A DNA stretch of 64,000 bases from an uncultured Collinsella sp. (GTDB lineage Bacteria; Actinomycetota; Coriobacteriia; Coriobacteriales; Coriobacteriaceae): positions 124,001 to 188,000 of the forward strand of contig CAUGJE010000003.1 of assembly GCA_959599915.1 (NCBI GenBank). Direction: 5' to 3'. Both the position numbers and the translations under genes were made by a program. How positions within the stretch are numbered: the stretch's first letter is position 1; every line of letters begins with the position of its first letter. The notes beneath the pieces were generated by a model. That model saw only the letters and a program-made list of their open reading frames with translations. It was not told where the DNA came from and did not search any database. Positions 61,902 to 64,000 of this stretch are shown piece after piece.

Positions 61902-63998
61902 ATGGCAGACGCTAAGGATTTCCTGTTTGAGATCGGTACGGAGGAAATGCCCTCTGCACCGCTGAACAATGCCGTCAAGCAGCTTGGCACCATGATCGCC
62001 AAGGGTCTCGATGAGGCCGGTCTGGCCCATGGCGAGGTCCGCGTGATCTCGAGTCCGCGTCGCCTGGCTGCGCTCGTTGCCGACGTCGCCACCGCGACCG
62101 ATGAGGTTCACGAGGTCAAGCGTGGCCCCGCGGCCAACATCGCCTTCGACGCTGACGGTAACGCCACCAAGGCCGCCCAGGGCTTCGCCCGCAAGTGCGG
62201 TGTGGCTGCCGAGGACCTGGTCCGTCGCGAGGACACCGATGGCCGTGAGTACGTCTTTGCCGAGAAGAACATTCCTTCCGCCCCGGCCACCCCGATCCTG
62301 ACGGCCCTGTGCGAGAAGACCATCGCCGGCCTGCAGTGGCCTAACTACCGTTCTCAGCGCTGGGGCCACGAGCACGCCACGTTCGTGCGCCCGGTCCGCT
62401 GGATCTGCTGCCTTTTGGGCGAGGACGTCGTGCCCGTGTCGTTTGCCGACGTGACGAGCGGCAACACCACGCGCGGTCATCGCGTACTTGGCCCCGGTGA
62501 TCATGTGGTCGCCAGCCCCGCCGTCTACGAGCAGGTGCTCGAGTACGCCGGCGTGCTTTCTGCCGAGCGCCGTCGCGAGGCGATTCTCGCCGGTATCGCC
62601 GAGGTCGAGGCTGCCCGTCCCGGCTGCCATGTCGACACGCCTAAGAAGGTCTTTGAGGAGGTCATCAACCTCTGCGAGTGGCCGACGGTGCTCGTCGGTA
62701 CCTTCGACGAGGAGTTCCTCAAGGTTCCGCACGAGATCATCTGCGAGTCCATGCTCACCAACCAGCGCTACTTCCCGATCTATGACGGCGAGGGCAAGCT
62801 GACGCGTGAGTTCGTGGTCGTCTCCAACAGCAAGCCCGAGAACGCCGAGCGCGTGATCGACGGCAACGAGCGCGTTGTGCGCGCCCGCCTTGACGACGCC
62901 AAGTTCTTCTACGAGGAGGATCTGAAGATCTCCCTCGACGAGTTCCGTGAGCGCTTGGCCAAGGTTGCTTTCCAGGAGAAGCTTGGCAGCGTGCTCGCCA
63001 AGTCCGAGCGTATTGAGCAGCTCGCGCTCGTCATCGCTCGCGAGGCCCATCTGGGTGCCCACCTTGCCGCCGATGCCGGCCGTGCCGCGCACCTGTGCAA
63101 GGCCGACCTGGTGTCCAACGCCGTCGTCGAGTTCACGAGCCAACAGGGCGTGATGGGCGGTTACTACGCCATCGCGATGGGGGAGAACGACGAGGTCGCT
63201 CATGCTATCCGCGATCACTATCGTCCCCGCTTTGCCGGCGACGAGCTGCCCGAGGGCACCGCTGGCTGCATCGTGGCCTGCGCCGATAAGCTCGATACCA
63301 TTGCCGGCATCTTTGCCATCGGCGAGCCCCCGACCGGATCTTCCGACCCGTACGCGCTGCGTCGTGCCGCCATCGGCATCATCAACATCCTGCGCGACCG
63401 CCTGCCGATTGACCCCACGTCGCTCATCGACTTTGCGCTCGAGCTCTACGCTGAGCAGGGCATTGAGTTCGACGCCGCCGAGGTCGCCCAGCAGGTTCGC
63501 GACTTCTTCCACGGCCGTCTGGTGAGCATGGCCCGTGACGAGAAGATCCCGGCCGACACCGTTGCCGCCGTTTCCGCGGTGCACATCATTGCCCCGTCGG
63601 TCTTCTTCGCCCGCTGCGCCGCCCTCGACGAGGCCCGCAAGAACGACGCCGAGACCTTCGACAACCTGGCGACTGCCTACGCCCGAGCCGCGCATATCTC
63701 CAAGCCCGAGCTGGGTGTGGAGTACGACCGCAGCCTGATGGGCGAGGTCGAGCTTGCACTTGCCGACGCCTCCGAGTTCGCTCAGACCGCTGTCGATGCC
63801 GCCCTTGCTGCCGAGGATTACCCTGCCGCGTTTGCCGCTCTGGCCGCCCTGCGTGCCCCCATCGACCGTTTCTTTGACGAGGTTATGGTCATGGACAAGG
63901 ACGAGCAGCTCCGCGATAATCGCCTTAAGCTGCTCAACCGCTTCGAGGCCGTTTTCTCCGGCATCGCCAACATTGGTGAGCTTGCCCGCAAAAAGTAA
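61902..63998 (+). CDS. glyS: Glycyl-tRNA synthetase beta subunit
   Basis: 698 residues, complete, ending TAA at 63996-63998. FLFEIGTEEMPSAPL, NYRSQRWGHEHATFVRPVRW, SMLTNQRYFPIYD and the HD-like and DALR-type C-terminal regions are typical. It binds tRNA-Gly in the alpha2beta2 enzyme. The antisense frame of nearly 900 codons here is a composition artefact. Confidence 0.97.
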   Translation: MADAKDFLFEIGTEEMPSAPLNNAVKQLGTMIAKGLDEAGLAHGEVRVISSPRRLAALVADVATATDEVHEVKRGPAANIAFDADGNATKAAQGFARKCGVAAEDLVRREDTDGREYVFAEKNIPSAPATPILTALCEKTIAGLQWPNYRSQRWGHEHATFVRPVRWICCLLGEDVVPVSFADVTSGNTTRGHRVLGPGDHVVASPAVYEQVLEYAGVLSAERRREAILAGIAEVEAARPGCHVDTPKKVFEEVINLCEWPTVLVGTFDEEFLKVPHEIICESMLTNQRYFPIYDGEGKLTREFVVVSNSKPENAERVIDGNERVVRARLDDAKFFYEEDLKISLDEFRERLAKVAFQEKLGSVLAKSERIEQLALVIAREAHLGAHLAADAGRAAHLCKADLVSNAVVEFTSQQGVMGGYYAIAMGENDEVAHAIRDHYRPRFAGDELPEGTAGCIVACADKLDTIAGIFAIGEPPTGSSDPYALRRAAIGIINILRDRLPIDPTSLIDFALELYAEQGIEFDAAEVAQQVRDFFHGRLVSMARDEKIPADTVAAVSAVHIIAPSVFFARCAALDEARKNDAETFDNLATAYARAAHISKPELGVEYDRSLMGEVELALADASEFAQTAVDAALAAEDYPAAFAALAALRAPIDRFFDEVMVMDKDEQLRDNRLKLLNRFEAVFSGIANIGELARKK

Positions 63999-64000
63999 GC

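Noticed and set aside
60996..63695. An 899-codon open frame antisense to glyQ/glyS
   Set aside because: It is a by-product of GC-rich codon use opposite two certain genes; its translation is low-complexity with no domain.

Overview
The window reads as a chromosomal segment of a Collinsella-like member of the Coriobacteriia (high-GC, Gram-positive, Actinomycetota). This is an inference. It rests on the GC-rich codon use of the housekeeping genes, frequent GTG/TTG starts behind strong Shine-Dalgarno sites, the gene order obg-nadD-yqeK-rsfS and mreBCD-PBP2-rodA, the paired TIGR03960/DUF2344 genes next to rplU-rpmA, and choline-binding-type surface proteins.

Layout. (1) About 1-9300, AT-richer accessory DNA: a truncated C39-like peptidase; a phosphorylcholine locus made of an EamA permease (LicB-like) and a three-domain protein (winged helix + LicC-like cytidylyltransferase + LicA-like choline kinase); and three cell-wall-binding-repeat proteins. 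One of these is an intact L,D-transpeptidase, one is an NlpC/P60 protein interrupted by an in-frame TGA, and one is a decayed copy. (2) 9.4-10.2 kb: a decayed IS256-type transposase. (3) 10.3-26.5 kb: a surface-polysaccharide cluster of mixed base composition, with glycosyltransferases, a Wzx-type flippase, LicD, RmlB, a DUF2304 partner, a DUF6541 membrane protein, an acyltransferase, a Wzm/Wzt-type ABC exporter, tRNA-Arg(TCT) and UDP-galactopyranose mutase. (4) 26.6-28.1 kb: a translationally coupled DUF4869/P-loop ATPase pair of unknown role. (5) 28.2-36.9 kb: a complete aromatic amino acid operon on the minus strand (aroF-tyrA-aroB-aroA-aroC-pheA-aroE/K fusion-aroQ) with two REP-like palindromes in its gaps. 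(6) 37-43 kb: tRNA-Arg(CCG), a P-type ATPase with a very basic tail, a zinc-ribbon protein, a cyclophilin and a TPR protein. (7) 43.2-50.1 kb: the rod-shape/elongasome operon. (8) 50.1-64 kb: radical-SAM pair, rplU-rpmA, obg-nadD-yqeK-rsfS, dinB (minus), rpsP-khpA-rimM-trmD-lepB and glyQS.

How it fits together. EamA import, LicA/LicC-type activation to CDP-choline and LicD transfer would decorate a surface glycan with phosphocholine. The neighbouring repeat proteins are the type of module that docks on such residues. The same stretch carries the glycan assembly and export genes, so 1-26.5 kb looks like one envelope-decoration island. From about 27 kb on the window is mostly core genome with ordinary gene order.

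The most interesting items are the HTH-LicC-LicA fusion, whose own promoter overlaps a perfect palindrome; the nonsense-interrupted choline-binding-type hydrolase; a previously hidden glycosyltransferase relic at 22001-22138; the coexistence of two polysaccharide export modes; and the DUF4869/ATPase cassette. Family names are from recognition of motifs by eye; no search was run.
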